A DNA stretch of 64,000 bases from NCBI GenBank assembly GCA_947247005.1, contig OX365952.1:51254722-51318721 (forward strand), written 5' to 3'. The notes under the pieces were generated by a model. It was not told the origin of the DNA. It worked only from the letters and a program-made list of their open reading frames with translations, and ran no database searches. This stretch comes from Spisula solida. Taxonomy: Eukaryota > Mollusca > Bivalvia > Venerida > Mactridae. Shown piece after piece: positions 12,701 through 24,330 of the stretch (within the stretch, counting starts at the first letter, position 1; each line of letters opens with the position of its first letter). The position numbers and the translations under genes are program-made.

Positions 12701-15700
12701 AAGTTTTATTAAAACAAAACTTTTAACCGTAGTTTGAGAAAAATCTCGACAAGAGATACGCGAAGTTACCACCACATTTTCCATACCAGCGTAAGACGAC
12801 GTCGAAAATTCTGAATCACGTCACTGTACACGCTCGTAGAATGATCAAACCCATTTGATTCTTTAAAATCAAGTTACTGTAAGGTGTTGGTTTTGGATAA
12901 TATACTTTCTCATTTGAGGAACTCCATAAGAAGAAGTCCATTGGACCAAAAGCATGCCAACATGGAGGTCATACACATCATTGCTTATCAACGTACTCTG
13001 TTTTGTTGCATTAAGTCTCCTTATCGGAATTTGTAGATTCATGGCACCGAGCTCTGAATAACTTGATAATGTCCATTATATACAAGTCATTGGTATGTTG
13101 TATGAGTTATGTTCTTGGTTGGCCTGCCACGACTCTTTCCCTTCAAGCTTCTGATTGTTTTATTTGTTTGTGTTATCAGGGTGAAACATGCGATGAGGAC
13201 AGGGATGAATGTATCACAGGCAATCCATGTTACCATCGAGGTATCTGTCATAACACCATCGGTAGTTGGTGGTAAGAACGGATTTTTGTTTTTATTTTTA
13301 TATAACTATAATTTATATTATTGAACACTTTTTACCTGTCGCTAATTAATCCCCGTGTGTTTTCGTTTTTGTACAGTAAGAATGTTTTAATGAGTTAAAA
13401 TAACAACTCTGATTGGACAACGGATAAGCATGGATATTCATGGATGACAAGTTAAAAGTTACAGGCAATACCGCAACTATTTTAAAATAACAGACAAAAT
13501 CGCTAATATCCAGATAGATCGTGGACGTCGCAAGACTGTCGTACGATACTTGCAATGCTATCCTATGCGTCGCATTTGTATAGAAGAAATATCACTATAA
13601 CGGTAAATCGCTAGCTTATTGCACGAACAGTCAAGTTGATATTGCGGCTCTATCATTTCGTACGGCGATCGTGTTAAGATGTCCCAACGACAGTCACACA
13701 AAACACCAGCGATTTCCTCCTAAGGAGTCTTAAAAAGTGCCCATATACAGGCGTACGACTACCGCAAAGCTGATGTGACGTAGACTATCTATTAAAAAAT
13801 TAATAGTGTTAAAATAATGTTAAGTTACCAATTTTAAAGGGCTGCTTCCAGCAGTTTAGCCGCTAAACAGCAAACACCGATCTGCGGCCCCAGAACTATC
13901 GACCATGTTCAGAAAACACACCTTGGTCGAGTGAAGCATGAGGGCTATTCTTGCTCAGAGAAATTAAGCAGTGGTCAAGACGGGGGTTTAACACAGGACT
14001 CTTGATTCTGAAGTGAGCTCTGTACCTAACGTGGGGTGTCCCAGAATAGCGTATAATCACGTTATAGCATGAGAACTATCAAGTATTGTATGTCGAAATT
14101 ATAATAAACCTTTAGAGAATTTATTTCTTGACAAACTAGCAAAATTTCATTACATATTATCTAAAAACCTACAAATTATGTACATTTTACGAATGCCAGG
14201 TGAAGTCAGCCGCGTCACAGAACGTCAACGTCAACACTCGCCTACGACGTCATGCTATCACAGTTCTCCAAATTACTTCCCTTCGTGAGCAACACACTTT
14301 TAATATTATATGCCGATGTTGTAATAAACCATTTGAGAATTTATTTCTTTACATACTATCAAAATGTCATTAATCGCTTTTTAAAATTGTCAACTTGAGT
14401 TGACGATTTGTTTAGGTAGTGTCGGAAACAATCTGACGTAAGTGTTTTCTCAGCTCGGTCGCTCTGTTCTACTTCGTTCCCCTGTCCTCCTGTGCCAAAC
14501 AGAACGACTGTGGCAAATAAAAACAGCTGCATAATTACGCTGCTGTATTGTGCAGTTGTTTCCAGCTCATTAATCAGCTGTCCTGGTGTTATTCTACGCT
14601 ACTCACGGTATAGCGCAATGGATAGAAATCGACGATCGCTCGATAACGTCGTCTGACGTCGTAATTTTTGATACTCAGATCATAACAACGTTGTTATATT
14701 ACGTCATAAACCCGCCATACACGACGTCATTACCACGAAACGACACACAGTAACTAGCCAAAATATGCCAATTACGCTTATATAGCTTTTGTCTGGATGT
14801 GACAAATAGTACTTAAGTATTATTGCCATTAAATATTTCAATTCAATTCTGAAATATATACTTTTTTCTGCTGACGCACATACCGTTACCATGGGTAACA
14901 AATTCTTCTATTTATCATATGCAACGTATGCTGATATACAATAAATTCCTCAAATATATGTGGAATAGTTGTAGAAATGCACATGCAAAATTTCAAAGCT
15001 GTGTCATCATGCTGGAGTAAATAAATCAAGAATCATACGCTATTCTGGGACACCCCACGTATGTCACCACTCCCCTGATGTTGTAAGTAAGTATAAACAC
15101 AAGTACAACGGTTCATTATATGATAACAATTTTTCGAAGTCATTGAGACAGTGGGTGTAACTTTGTCAAATAATTTCGAACTTCAGGTGTGAATGTCTTG
15201 ATGGTTGGAATGGAACAGAGCATTGTGAAGACAACATAACTGAAGTTCGGCTGTGTATGCCGGGTTGGGCGGGAGATTGGTGTGACGCTCAGTGTTACAA
15301 GGAGTAAGTATAAACAGCATGTTAGGTAGTTTATTATTATAGATCTCCATGCGGTGGACAATATAGGTTTTGAACGTATTTGAAAGCTGGTTTGATAAAT
15401 TATTTTTGGTTAAAAATAAGTAATTGTGTCACATTTTATATGTTTTAAGTCATTCAAAAATATCTAATTTAATTATGTTTACTTTCAGTTCTGATTGTGG
15501 TGTTAATGCTAACTGCCATACGCTACATAATGGTAAACAGGTGTGTTCGTGTAACCATGGGTGGGGTGGAAAAGACAGGAAAACGTGTTCTGAAGACACC
15601 GATGAGTGTATAAGTCGGCATCCATGTAGAAATTCAGGATCTTGCATAAATAACCCTGGTTCGTATTTTTGTGGCTGTACGGACGGCTATACAGGTATTA

Positions 15701-17175
15701 ACTGTGAAAATGACGTCGATGAGTGCGCCATACAGAAGTGTGTGCATGTCGATAATTGCACTAATATGATTGGTTCATACAGCTGTAACTGTACATATGG
15801 TTGGCAAGGCGACGACTGCAATGATGACGTCAACGAATGCGAATCAAACCCATGTAATGGTACTGCACTTACATGTCAGAATATACAAGGGTCGTATGCA
15901 TGTGTACAACCGAGTACAGGTAAATACGTATTATTATTTGAACGCTTTACTAACTTGATAACGTGTTGCTTTTTTTCGCAGGTTTGGCGTCGTGGTAGCT
16001 TTATAGAGACATTGCGTAGAATTGATAATGCACTAGTGTAATAAAGTTTTGACATGATGTGACAAATTATGGAGTCGTTTGTCAACTTGACCGGTTTGTA
16101 ATATAGTGACAGTAAAAAGCATTTTTGATGTTTCGGTCAGAAAACCTATCACGAGATGAAAATAATATTATATTGTGTTTTTTTCGGCAGGGCATCGCAG
16201 TTAATTATTTTATTCAACTACTAGTATCAATTGTCGAGTTCAAATTAAGGAGTCATTTGCCAACTTGACCTGCATATTTCATCTAGACACATTTTAATGG
16301 AATATAATATTATTTCGTCGTTATGATGTGTAGTACAATTGATGCATGGCGCTTGGTTCATCTCTAGAAGTACATATACTTACATAATTATAATAAACTG
16401 TAACTAATTTCAAGTTTTAACCACATGGTCCACAGTGTTACTGCTTTATTTTCAAGGTAACCCCAGTACATCGAATGTGGGTATCATAGCCGGGGCCTCA
16501 GTTGGAGCATTTCTTGCAATCCTTGCAGCACTGCTTGGGTTGTTGTATAAATTCAAATGGTAAGTACACTTACATCGGACATTTAGTATTCATAAAATAA
16601 CATCTTCTCCTATTGTTCACAGTCAAATAGTACTATAACAATTACATTGACTGTAATGTACTCAGTGTTGGGTGTGGTAGATAGTAACTTCCTAGTACAC
16701 CAGTATCAATTACTAAAGCCGCTGTTGGTCTTCAGTGTCCAGCAGTAACCGGGTGAGGTCGTATTTTGTAATAGAAACAAAGCGTGAATAAAGTTAGGAG
16801 TATGCAACTGGATGAACATTAACAGGTGTTTCGTGATTGATATTTTGTTCTATATTACACATACAATAAACAGTGTTGAATATACTAGTATGTGTGCTAG
16901 CATGGAATCTTCGATTGTTGAATATTGGTCAAATGTAAGTAGGTCATCTCTCTCGTTTAAATATGTATATATCATGATTATTTTAATCATATATCATTTA
17001 CTTGTATTTCTCGTCATTGCATGTTACATTTATAAATATGATTTATTTAACTTTATAAATATTATATACGTATTTCAGGAAACGTAATCCAAAGAATAGT
17101 GTCTCTGATCTCAAAGAAGAGACGGAAGTCGGTAATAAACATTTTCAGCCTCACAAAAATGGTATCACCGCCTAA
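9791..17175 (+). CDS. EGF-repeat type I membrane protein, six exons, complete
   Basis: Exons by splice signals: 9791-9958, 13180-13271, 15187-15303, 15489-15919, 16457-16559, 17079-17175. Every donor is GTAAG/GTAAAT-like, every acceptor is AG, and the phases (0,2,2,1,2) match at all five junctions, giving 1,008 nt and 335 residues ending in TAA. Residues 1 to about 19 are a signal peptide. EGF1 (C29-C60) and EGF2 (C67-C100) each have six cysteines. A C110...C119 pair looks like the second half of an EGF module. EGF3 spans C123-C159. EGF4 (from C166) and EGF5 (from about C205) start with D-x-D-E-C calcium-binding signatures. EGF6 (N-E-C-E-S-N-P-C) has only four cysteines and stops at the exon 4 border. 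One membrane segment lies at about 277-300, followed by a 35-residue basic then polar tail. The family suggests a cell-surface adhesion or recognition protein; the ligand is unknown. Introns carry TIR elements. Confidence 0.85.
11471..12356. mobile_element. 886-bp TA-flanked TIR element (mariner-like, non-autonomous)
   Basis: Left end 'cagagtgttcaaaaagaaagcatacagtttcagtg' pairs with right end 'cactgaaactgtacactttctttttggacaccctg'. Both ends are flanked by TA (11469-11470 and 12357-12358), the Tc1/mariner target duplication. The small ORFs inside show no transposase motif. It is in intron 1 of the EGF-repeat gene. Confidence 0.7.
12363..12568. mobile_element. 206-bp TA-flanked MITE, copy 1
   Basis: Ends 'cactcagtacatttaaaaacacaca' and 'tgtgcgtttttaaatatactgagtg' are inverted, flanked by TA on both sides. 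A relative lies at 19,476-19,691. It sits six bases from the neighbouring 886-bp element. Confidence 0.7.
12599..12941 (-). pseudogene. IS630/mariner-type transposase C-terminal remnant
   Basis: The minus strand from 12941 reads M-D-F-F-L-W followed by N-E-K-V-Y-Y, the usual D-F-F-L-W-G...K-V-Y block around the last catalytic Asp of IS630/Tc1/mariner transposases. After a stop it continues with V-L-R-W-Y-G-K-C-G-G-N-F, resembling their C-terminal end. The 12599 edge 'cagggtgatccaaaaaacatgtccc' preceded by TA looks like the matching TIR. Heavily decayed; it lies in intron 1 of the EGF-repeat gene. Confidence 0.6.
14029..15060. mobile_element. ~1.03-kb TIR element in EGF-gene intron 2
   Basis: Ends 'acgtggggtgtcccagaatagcgtata' and 'tacgctattctgggacaccccacgt' are near-perfect inverted repeats. 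Inside, a 75-bp block (14,085-14,160) recurs at 14,295-14,375. No transposase seen. Target-site duplication unclear. Confidence 0.75.
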
Positions 17176-17720
17176 TACATACCATGCAGCTACCAGAGTC
17201 CTACCTGCATATGTCAGACCTCATGATAAAACTTTCCTCATACTCAAATCATTTCTGTAATCAAAAAGATAATAGAAACTTCAAGTTTTTCAAAAAGATC
17301 AAAGCTGAGTAGCATTTCCTGTTAAAGAAAATATGATTTATTGTTATAATGATAAAGCTTCAGACTCGAGTGGAATTGAGAATGACAAAAGCTTAAAATC
17401 ATGGGGCCATGATACCTGACAAGGCTTTCAGATATTGTGTGATAATGACATTTACTTTTGAATTTATGGAGTTTATTTATTTATCTTCATATAAATATGA
17501 AGAGAACAACCTTACTTACTGTGATAATGCATTAGTGTTTTCATGTTTTGAATTGCATGTTTTTGTTTATATTTTATATAGAATAGAGACTGATTTATAA
17601 AACAAGGTTCTTTTACGAGAGCTGCATTTTGGTATATCTGTGAATATAGTTGTTGATATATTTTGTAGTTTTGTACCTCTTGTGGCTTCATTTCTCTCAA
17701 ACCATTAAAGGAGTAATAAA
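17176..17720 (+). other. Probable 3' UTR of the EGF-repeat gene
   Basis: About 540 AT-rich bases follow the TAA of the EGF-repeat gene with no coding signal. The AATAAA at 17715-17720 is a plausible poly(A) signal. The small ORF from 17409 has low-complexity AT composition and I treat it as chance. Confidence 0.4.
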
Positions 17721-17793
17721 TAGTGATTGTCGTAATATGGCTGCTGAATTAAGATGTCCACGTACACATGTTTAGTTCTGAAGTAAATTGTAT

Positions 17794-18043
17794 AGCACAG
17801 AGAATTTGACATGATCCTGACCTTTATGCATGAATATGTTACAAGGTTCTTGCTTTAAATATAAAGTTCCGCGAGCAAATCGTGCACCATCGGTCCTTAA
17901 TAGTTGTGAAGATATTACACATCGAGCGTCTTGGTGATACTCCCGCTCATGCAAACATACAGCCGGGTTCTAAATATAGGCAATAAATCAGCTGTGAATT
18001 TAAGCTAATAAAAGATCGAGAGTCAAATTCTCTTGACTATATA
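17794..18043. repeat. Dispersed ~255-bp repeat, copy 2
   Basis: Partner of 2,188-2,447, just downstream of the EGF-repeat gene. No TIR or tRNA boxes recognised. Confidence 0.7.
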
Positions 18044-18349
18044 TCTAAACTGACAATTATATGAAGTAACTCTAAATGTTGTAACTGAATGAGGTTGTCC
18101 AACCAGATATGTTCTTATTATTGTATAGTTCGCCGGGGATATAGCCTTATCAATAAACAAACAAAGCAAAATATAAACACTGCACGGTCGAATGGCCGCC
18201 AGTTATCTGTGTAGATTTAAACAGTATATCGTTAAAAGAGTGTATGCACAAGATTGAACAAAAATGTATATCGAAAATGTATTTTAATTTTCATTTTTAT
18301 TTGTAAACAAAGGCTAGTGTTATCTCCGGCGAACTATAGCATGCTTAAA

Positions 18350-18368
18350 GAGAGAGAGAGAGAGAGAG
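18350..18368. repeat. (GA)n microsatellite
   Basis: About nine GA dinucleotides in a row. Simple repeat. Confidence 0.9.
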
Positions 18369-18719
18369 TGATATCAATGAAAGACGGATATGTAATATCA
18401 TATTATCTTATGTGTCTATCCTACACATTCATTATGTTGTACAAGCTGTAGATTATTTCCTTTTGTTAATAAAGTTACATTTTTCATGTTCTCGTGTGTA
18501 CGTTCAGGAGTTCCAAGGTTTGTCTGTACGCAAAATGTTACACTGGCAAAATTTATCAAGTGATAAAAGAATAATATCTTTACGTCTTTCTTTATTAAAG
18601 TTGATAAACTGCTATTTCGAACTTCGCAAGTTCTTACTCTATTCGACGTGTTACATGCTCTTTCATGTCATATCTTTGGTTGTCATGCTTTTAAACATGA
18701 CTGGACCATTCAGTTAGTA

Positions 18720-18870
18720 GAAATTCGGCTAGGAAATTCAGCGGTTTTATAGGCTGAAACTAGGTCATTCAGATTTTTGAAAGCTATGACTTGGGTAGCT
18801 CATTTTCTCGTTAAGTTATGTGTTGTGCATTTTGTAATACATATTACCATTACGTGCCTTAAGTTGTTCA
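18720..18870 (+). repeat. Partial relative of the 507-bp nested element
   Basis: 'aggctgaaactaggtcattcag...cttgggtagctcattttctcg..aagttatgtgttgtgcattttg' resembles 39,590-39,740. No 53-bp dimer is attached. Confidence 0.4.
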
Positions 18871-19475
18871 GTTACAGTAAAAGAGTTACTTATAATTGTG
18901 TCAATAACTTTGTTTATTATTGCTTTCTTTCCATTTGCTTTTAGACGGCTTACTTTGCAAGGCTGTGTCAATGTGAACTTGTTCCCACTAACTAACTCAA
19001 TTTAATCAACACTGAATTGTCCGAAGTATACGGAATTTTTCATTTTCAGTTTATTTAATGTCATAGATTACCTCCAAATCGGTATTACACTACGTATTTA
19101 TTGGGGACAGAGGGCGGAACTGTCCTTTGTACTCTTACACTAAATGAAGAAACATTCACAATAAGTAAAGTCATCGGCTAAGAACATAATCTTAGCTCCC
19201 TTAGTAAATCATACAATATAAACATCGTAGATTCGACATGTTGAATGGTTATAGGTCGCGGTGTCAATCATTAAGTATATTCAAATAACCTATCAGATGG
19301 TGACGAATATCTATCTATACAGTAGAACAAATATCACATGATCAAAATAAAAAGTGTATTACATAGGGTATGACTCGCTGATGCTAGGCACCAGTCAAGA
19401 TGCATTTTTGAACGTGTATGTACATGTAACAAAGGGCTCCATAAATATGGTATAATAAAGATAATTAATAATGTA

Positions 19476-19691
19476 TACTCAGGACATTTAAAACGCGCAC
19501 TAATGATTTTCTTTCTGTATGTTGACTCGCATAAAAATACGTCAAATGAATTAAACACACTACTATTTTATATTTGTGCATTCGTTATCCTCTATTTCAT
19601 TGGAACTTACAAGTACTTTCATAAACATTTGTCACAAATAATACAAACATCGAGATTGTCACACTATGTGCGTTTGTAAATGTATTGAGTA
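19476..19691. mobile_element. ~216-bp TA-flanked MITE, copy 2
   Basis: Matches 12,363-12,568 along its length ('catttaaaacgcgcactaatgattt...tatgttgact...catttgtcac...aaacatcgagattg') with TIRs tactcagg / attgagta. Confidence 0.65.
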
Positions 19692-19947
19692 TAGCTAAGT
19701 TAGTTTAGGCCTATGTAGCAACCTGCTAAATCGTTTAATTATATTGAAACACTGTTTAACAAGATTTGAAATAATAGATGCTCCAAGTCTCATAAAACTT
19801 CTTGAAAATTAGTATCTTCTCGTCTTGTTACCATGTCACGTGGTTGAATGATTATCTTGTGAATGCACGAGGTATACTTTTGTTACTTTTATAAAGATTT
19901 TCGTCTCAGTCGCCTGAAATAAAGGAAAACATGATTATTTACTGAAT

Positions 19948-20150
19948 ACTGTAAAGTCACATAATTTCGTGGGTATTAAATTTCGTTGATTTTGGTACAA
20001 ATGCATTTTAGTTTAAACAATATTTATTTCTTTATTAACATATAATAACATTCATTTACACATATTAAGGATTGAGTAGAAAGCTAAGCTTATTTATAAA
20101 CTCGTTCCTGCATTTTCTGGGCGTCTAAAATTCGTGGATTACAAAACATG
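19948..20150. repeat. Partial copy of the 'tcgtgggtattaaatttcg' repeat
   Basis: Shares 'tactgtaaagtcacataatttcgtgggtattaaatttcgt' and 'aattcgtggattacaaa' with 37,320-37,540; the interior is longer and diverged. Confidence 0.5.
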
Positions 20151-20548
20151 GAAGGGTAAAGGTAACGTTAGCTTACGTTCAAATTTAGATTATTTGTATT
20201 TTTTTACAGATATACATGTACATTGGGTGAATGGTGTCGCGATACTCATAATGATTCAGTTAAACAACTCCTACAGATTGTATCTGTCCCGATTTTACAT
20301 AATAAAACTATTGTTAAAGAATTATGAATAATTCAAATTTGAACGTAAGCTTAAGATTTTCGTATGTGTTTGACAAAAACAGTACCTTGGTAATAATATG
20401 GATTAGATTTAATGGGCAAGTTTTTCCACGGAAACACGAACATTTATTCGCTAGTAATGATAATTTGCAGTATGATATGCAGGGTGTAAAATCGTTTGTT
20501 ATTAAGATTAAAATTCATATCAAGTGGTATTTGAGCTATGTACAAGCT

Positions 20549-21000
20549 TCATTTAACTTCAGAAAGATTTGAACAATGGTAGACCACTCTGGAATCTAAA
20601 ATGAAAATGTAACAGTCTTCTGAGGTCACAAAATAAGCTATTAAGAGTAAACCATCGAAATCGAACTTTTTTAACACCCTGTATTACATGTATCAATTAA
20701 AATCTTCTTACCATTGATTCTATAACTGTCATTGTATACACCATACGCTCGATTTAAATGTATATATTCATCATCATTGTTGACCTTATCCGGGAGGCAA
20801 CATGAGCACGCACCACGGCACTTACGTACACAATATACTTCAGTCCTATGTACACATAGAAACAGTACTAAAGCCAAGCCTATCAGTATGGCGATAACTC
20901 CAATCACCGTCGGTATGATCCAAACTAATCTAACCAAATCGAAATCATCACTATTCGCCGACGGCGTCGTTAGTGGTCCTATTGTTGACTCCAAACTCAT
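20549..21000 (-). CDS. Small single-pass membrane protein, partial model
   Basis: The exon at 20712-21000 encodes an acidic, Ser/Thr-rich stretch, a strong membrane segment (residues about 28-50), then a Cys-rich juxtamembrane run (six Cys in about 20 residues) and a polar tail with several tyrosines. It ends at a good donor (CAATG|GTAAG, GT at 20711-20710), phase 1. The next good acceptor (polypyrimidine then TTTTAG, exon from 20595) continues in phase for 15 codons to TGA at 20549. An AATAAA on this strand follows at about 20443-20448. The intron would be 116 bp. The start is uncertain: ATG at 21000 has a stop two codons upstream and a possible acceptor (CTGAG|TT) between, so this may be the membrane and tail part of a longer receptor whose outer exons lie at higher coordinates. 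No family recognised. If unspliced, the ORF reads on to 20671. Confidence 0.5.
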
Positions 21001-21968
21001 AACTCAGTAAGTGTAAAATCGTATCCAAGTAGCAAAGTAAGCACAACCACTTCTAAAATCACTTTTTGTGGCGTTATGTGTCTGTTCTTAATTTGATTAT
21101 AATAATTATTACGATATTAACTTATCCCTCATGATCCTCTACTAAGGGTAAATTGACATCAGTCATTGTATCACAATAAAACACATCTATATCACCATAC
21201 CCGTTGCTTAATCATACGCTTAAAATATCCATATGCTCATGTATAAGTTTATATTACATTATTGCAATTAGTAAATTAATTGAGAACAAACGAACACAGT
21301 GTATGTGTTAAAGTTTTATTATCAACTTATATCAGTGTCATATCATTATAATTGTTGTGATAACTTGATGTTATCATTTTCATCACATGTCGACAGTCGC
21401 TGATAACACGAACATAGCTATTCATATTTAACAAAACGATATTTTAGGTGAAGGTCGTGTCCGAAGATTGGCCAAAATATCAATTGTACATGTATATGAT
21501 ATTGGATAGAATATTGTATGTACATTTTGTATAGTTGTTCGCTAGCCTATGTGTCTCAAAGAAAAATATATTGTTCTGTTCTGGGGCAATTTCTTGTGAC
21601 AGAAATGTATCTTATGCATCACGACGTGAATTAAGATATTGTATGTATCGCGATGTGCGCTGATATATTTTATGTATCGCGATATATGCCGATGTATTTT
21701 ATGCCCTCATGTGTTGTATGATTCACGGTATATGCTGATGTATTGTATAATTCACGGTATATGCTGATGTATTGTATGATTCACGGTATATGCTGATGTA
21801 TTGTATGATTCACCGTATAAGCTGACATATTGTATGTATCGCGATATATGCCGATGTATTGTATGCCCTCATGTGTTGTATGATTCACGGTATATGCTGA
21901 TGTATTGTATAATTCACGGTATATGCTGATGTATTGTATGATTCACGGTATATGCTGATGTAGTGTAA

Positions 21969-22345
21969 CGCTCAGAAATACCCGATTTTAGTAGAAATTT
22001 TAAATAAATAATGAAATCAAACTTACTTCAAATTGTAGTGCATTAAATGTTTAATAAATTGCATTAGATATTTTAAGACCCTAAGTTGTTTTCAAGTTGT
22101 AGTGTGTGTAAAAGATTTTTGCCGCGAGAATACAATCAACTTATTTCCAATGTCAAGGTTATGATACAAGTTTTAAAAACGGCCGAAAATAAAATTGTGT
22201 CGTTCTGACCAATATTTTGTCCATATAAATGAATCATTTAATGATCAAATTGGGTGAAAAAAAGAAGAAGAAAAACAAGGCAATTATTTTATTTGTCATT
22301 ATATGACTTTATTTTCTAAGTAACGCGAGACTACATCCAAACAGG
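21969..22345. repeat. Inter-array block 1 of the minisatellite
   Basis: A 377-bp unique-looking block from 'cgctcagaaatacccg' to 'acatccaaacagg'. Its twin is at 23,417-23,794 with only a few differences (for example aaaacgg/aaaagagg, attttgtcc/atttggtcc). Confidence 0.85.
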
Positions 22346-23416
22346 GTATATGCTGATGTATTGTATGATTCACGGTTTTTGCTGATGTATCGTATGATTC
22401 ACGTGTATGCTGATATATTGTATGATTCACGGTATATGCTGATGTATTGTATGATTCACGGTATATGCTGATGTATCGTATGATTCACGTGTATGCTGAT
22501 GTATTGTATGATTCACGTGTATGCTGATGTATTGTATGATTCACGTGTATGCTGATGTATTGTATGATTCACGGTATATGCTGATATATTGTATGTATCG
22601 CGATATATGCCGATGTATTGTATGCCCTCATGTGTTGTATGATTCACGGTATATGCTGATGTATTGTATAATTCACGGTATATGCTGATGTATTGTATGA
22701 TTCACGGTATATGCTGATGTATTGTATGATTCACGGTATATGCTGATGTATTGTTTGATTCACGGTATATGCTGATGTATTGTATGATTCACGGTATATG
22801 CTGATATATTGTATGATTCACGGTATATGCTGATATATTGTATGTATCGCGATATATGCCGATGTATTGTATGCCCTCATGTGTTGTATGATTCACGGTA
22901 TATGCTGATGTATTGTATAATTCACGGTATATGCTGATGTATTGTATGATTCACGGTATATGCTGATATATTGTATGTATCGCGATATATGCCGATGTAT
23001 TGTATGCCCTCATGTATTGTATGATTCACGGTATATGCTGATGTATTGTATGATTCACGGTATATGCTGATGTATTGTATGATTCACGGTATATGCTGAT
23101 GTATTGTATGATTCACGGTATATGCTGATGTATTGTATGATTCACGGTATATGCTGATGTATTGTATGAGTCACGGTATATGCTGATATATTGTATGATT
23201 CACGGTATATGCTGATGTATTGTATAATTCACGGTATATGCTGATGTATTGTATGATTCACCGTATAAGCTGACATATTGTATGTATCGCGATATATGCC
23301 GATGTATTGTATGCCCTCATGTGTTGTATGATTCACGGTATATGCTGATGTATTGTATAATTCACGGTATATGCTGATGTATTGTATGATTCACGGTATA
23401 TGCTGATGTATTGTAG

Positions 23417-23794
23417 CGCTCAGAAATACCCGATTTTAGTAGAATTTTTAAATAAATAATGAAATCAAACTTACTTCAAATTGTAGTGCATTAAATGTTT
23501 AATAAATTGCATTAGATATTTTAAGACCCTAAGTTGTTTTCAAGTTGTAGTGTGTGTAAAAGATTTTTGCCGCGAGAATACAATCAACTTATTTCTAACG
23601 TCAAGGTTATGATACAAGTTTTAAAAGAGGCCGAAAATAAAATTGTGTCGTTCTGACCAATATTTGGTCCATATAAATGAATCATTTAATGACCAAATTG
23701 GGTGAAGAAAAGAAGAAGAAAAACAAGGCAATTATTTTATTTGTCATTATATGACTTTATTTTCTTAGTAACGCGAGAATACATCCAAACAGGG
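23417..23794. repeat. Inter-array block 2 of the minisatellite
   Basis: Twin of 21,969-22,345 in the same orientation, 1,448 bp away, with minisatellite on both sides. It contains no ORF of note. Confidence 0.85.
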
Positions 23795-24330
23795 TATATG
23801 CTGATGTATTGTATGATTCACGGTATATGCTGATATATTGTATGATTCACGGTATATGCTGATATTTTGTATGATTCACGGTATATGCTGATATATTGTA
23901 TGATTCACGGTATATGCTGATGTATTGTATGATTCACGGTATATGCTGATGTATTGTATGATTCACGGTATATGCTGATGTATTGTATGATTCACGGTAT
24001 ATGCTGATGTATTGTATTATTCACGGTATATGCTGATGTATTGTATGATTCACGGTATATGCTGATGTATTGTATGATTCACGGTATATGCTGATGTATT
24101 GTATGATTCACGGTATATGCTGATGTATTGTATGATTCACGGTATATGCTGATGTATTGTATGATTCACGGTATATGCCATCATGTATTGTATGATTCAC
24201 GGTATATGCTGACGTATTGTATGATTCACGGTATATGCTGATGTATTGTATGAGTCACGGTATATGACGATGTATTGTATGTATCACGATGTGTGCTGAG
24301 ATATTGTATAAGTCACAGTATACGCTGATA

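Larger units (their letters stand above)
18044..20548. other. Gene-free stretch between the EGF-repeat and small membrane protein genes
   Basis: Contains the GA microsatellite, one MITE copy and two partial repeats listed separately. The ORFs here (for example 18,412-18,717) are AT-biased and lack domain features. The two flanking genes are convergent. Confidence 0.5.
21640..24330. repeat. 29-bp minisatellite with higher-order structure
   Basis: The unit is about TGCTGATGTATTGTATGATTCACGGTATA (29 bp). There are three arrays, 21,640-21,968, 22,346-23,416 and 23,795-24,325, separated by two near-identical ~378-bp non-repeat blocks. Variant units ('tatgtatcgcgatatatgccgatgtattgtatgccctcatg...') recur as a fixed series several times, showing longer-range duplication of multi-unit blocks. 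The unit is not a multiple of three and no frame stays open. Confidence 0.92.

Noticed and set aside
13109..13324. ORF overlapping exon 2 of the EGF-repeat gene in another frame
   Set aside because: It is a shadow of the exon; the phase-consistent frame is the EGF one.
21640..24330. CRISPR-like array
   Set aside because: The 29-bp units are directly adjacent without unique spacers, units vary by point changes, and the context is a eukaryotic genome. It is a minisatellite.
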